Translations under genes and position numbers: made by a program
Source of the DNA: Ephydatia muelleri
Taxonomy: Eukaryota; Porifera; Demospongiae; Spongillida; Spongillidae
DNA: 64,000 nt
Assembly (NCBI GenBank): GCA_013339895.1
Contig: JABACO010000001.1
Coordinates: 4,823,092 to 4,887,091, forward strand
Reading direction: 5' to 3'
Notes under the pieces: generated by a model
Databases searched by the model: none
What the model was told of the DNA's origin: nothing
The model's input: only the letters and a program-made list of their open reading frames with translations
Shown here: one piece after another, positions 62,640-64,000 of the stretch
How positions within the stretch are numbered: the first letter of the stretch is position 1
Layout: every line of letters begins with the position of its first letter

Positions 62640-63806
62640 ATGTAATTACAACATACCATCTGTATTCATTGGTTTGAAGCCTTTAACCTGACATAGCACA
62701 GTGGGTTGAAAACCAGACATTGTGGGAAACTGATCTCAAAGAAGCATTAAAGCAGCATAGATTACAAGATCATCCAACAAGCCTCCTTGTTCTAGAATTC
62801 TCTTATGATGTTTAGTCATCCCAACATCCAAGGAGAACACTCACAGTGCAAAAAGTTAGATATACGATACGGTATTTTTTTGCTTATATTTGAGAATACG
62901 CAAAATATACGCCTGAGTACTATATAAGACGGCGTATATTCAAGAATCCGCAAATGTTAAATACGTCACTGTTTATATAGGCACAATGAAGTGTACCCAG
63001 TAAGTATATTTATATCATACCACCGTGTATATTCAAGTTTCACATATTCTGTGTGTATATTTGTCTGCGAGTTATCAATTCCTGTATAAGCGTTCATAAG
63101 CATCTAATTACTAAGGAGCTGGCGCTTGCCTTTAGTACTTAGCATGCGACAGTCAGTACAAACCGAAATTGACACGCTCAACTGATGCCGAAGTCGGAAT
63201 TCGAGCTTAGCTATATACAGATCGATGTAACTTATAAATTCACTTCGCACACACTACAAAACCCATCATGCTCACACTCGCACATACTTCTGACACATAT
63301 GCATGCATACACATACGAATTCATTTAGTAAGATATATGCATGCAGGCTTGGATGCACGGTTCTTCCCTCGACGGGACGTGACATTCCTATCAATTGGCG
63401 AACGAGTGCAATGCAAAAGTTGATGCCGATATAGAATCACAATTATGTCGACATAGAACTGATCACAATTACACCATGTCATGACTGAGCAAACATATAT
63501 TTACATCGCACACACAAATGCGACGTATCACATAGCCAATGCATTCGAGTAGTTATAGATGGATATTTTTATTCGTTGGACAGAGCAACAGTACATGATC
63601 TGTTCCAAAGTCAAACTTCACAGTTGTATCCCACACTGCACAACAGGACATTATGTAGATGATCCACCGTTTTTAGTTAAGGTGGCAAAAACCTTAAGAC
63701 GATATTTTTATTGAAATGGTATGGGGGGAAAAGGTATACTGAATAGCTCCAGCACTTAATTCACATACAGGGCCATTCTGCTGTAATGATGCAGGCCTTT
63801 ATACAG
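62640..63806. other. No recognised gene
   Basis: AT-rich. 62870-62970 holds repeated ATACGC and GTATATT motifs. No supported coding sequence. Confidence 0.5.
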
Positions 63807-63970
63807 TAACAACAGGAGAGTGATGTTCTTTGGATTTTACTGTCAGTGATGTGAAGTGTTCACCAAATATGTCAATTTCATAAAACACTTCATGAGCCAT
63901 GGGGATGTAAGCAATTTCTGAATTTGGATCGTAAACACTGTGAAGCCACCGTACTTCCTCAGAAGATAAA
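63807..63970 (-). CDS. Possible terminal exon (unknown protein)
   Basis: A minus-strand frame reads SSEEVRWLHSVYDPNSE, then AYIPMAHEVFYEIDIFGEHF, ending VVTV and TAA. It looks like real protein and has a stop just upstream, so it needs a splice acceptor near 63975 (AAATATGAG). The family is unknown, and the gene would continue off the window to the right. Confidence 0.3.
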
Positions 63971-64000
63971 GCTTCTCATATTTAGCAGATACTGATGGAC

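Overview
The window is eukaryotic, from an animal genome. Evidence includes spliced genes with GT-AG exons (a lipoxygenase in five visible exons), an animal-type LDAH hydrolase, hAT and Ty3/Gypsy elements, long microsatellites, foldback MITEs and a RAG1-N-terminal-like zinc exon. This mix fits an early-branching, highly heterozygous invertebrate. A sponge is plausible, but the species is inference.

Layout. 1-9531 and 11173-20794 are inverted copies of each other, facing across a 642-bp non-repeated stretch and a run of exactly 1000 N. They differ by SNPs, microsatellite lengths and one MITE insertion. Two alleles scaffolded head to head is the simplest reading; a true palindrome is the alternative. 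Each arm carries a RAG1-NTD-like zinc exon, a tyrosine-recombinase fragment and huge simple repeats. Between them lies a frameshifted SH2 exon. 21104-21991 is an intact LDAH gene; a second intact copy lies at 44182-45060 and a 3' fragment at 38857-38959, all tied to segmental duplications. 24359-29094 (minus) is a nearly complete animal lipoxygenase with PLAT domain and all five iron ligands; one intron holds an 805-bp foldback element. Its 5' part is repeated in inverted orientation at 32950-34645, but without the PLAT exon. 35.1-37.3 kb holds decayed plus-strand exons with OTU-like and Ulp1-like motifs.

38-51 kb is a mosaic: duplicated pieces, MITEs, a 2.8-kb TA-flanked DNA element with clustered GGTGTT subterminal motifs, a 600-bp CATA repeat, a non-autonomous hAT-like element, and a two-exon gene (49710-51052) whose intron is almost wholly a 28-bp palindromic minisatellite.

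51.4-61.4 kb is a nested transposon stack on the minus strand. A broken Ty3/Gypsy element has been hit in gag by an intact-looking 3452-bp hAT transposon (perfect 8-bp target duplication, 872-aa transposase). Immediately beyond lies a 2.4-kb element whose inverted ends are built from an AGGAGC satellite. 61.4-64 kb holds a Ulp1-like protease fragment and a possible terminal exon.

Functionally only LDAH (lipid-droplet/ester hydrolase), lipoxygenase and the hAT transposase look able to make full proteins. LDAH and lipoxygenase are both lipid enzymes, but I see no evidence of co-regulation. The main theme is genome dynamics: inverted duplications, foldback elements, satellites inside introns and transposon ends, and gene conversion between LDAH copies.
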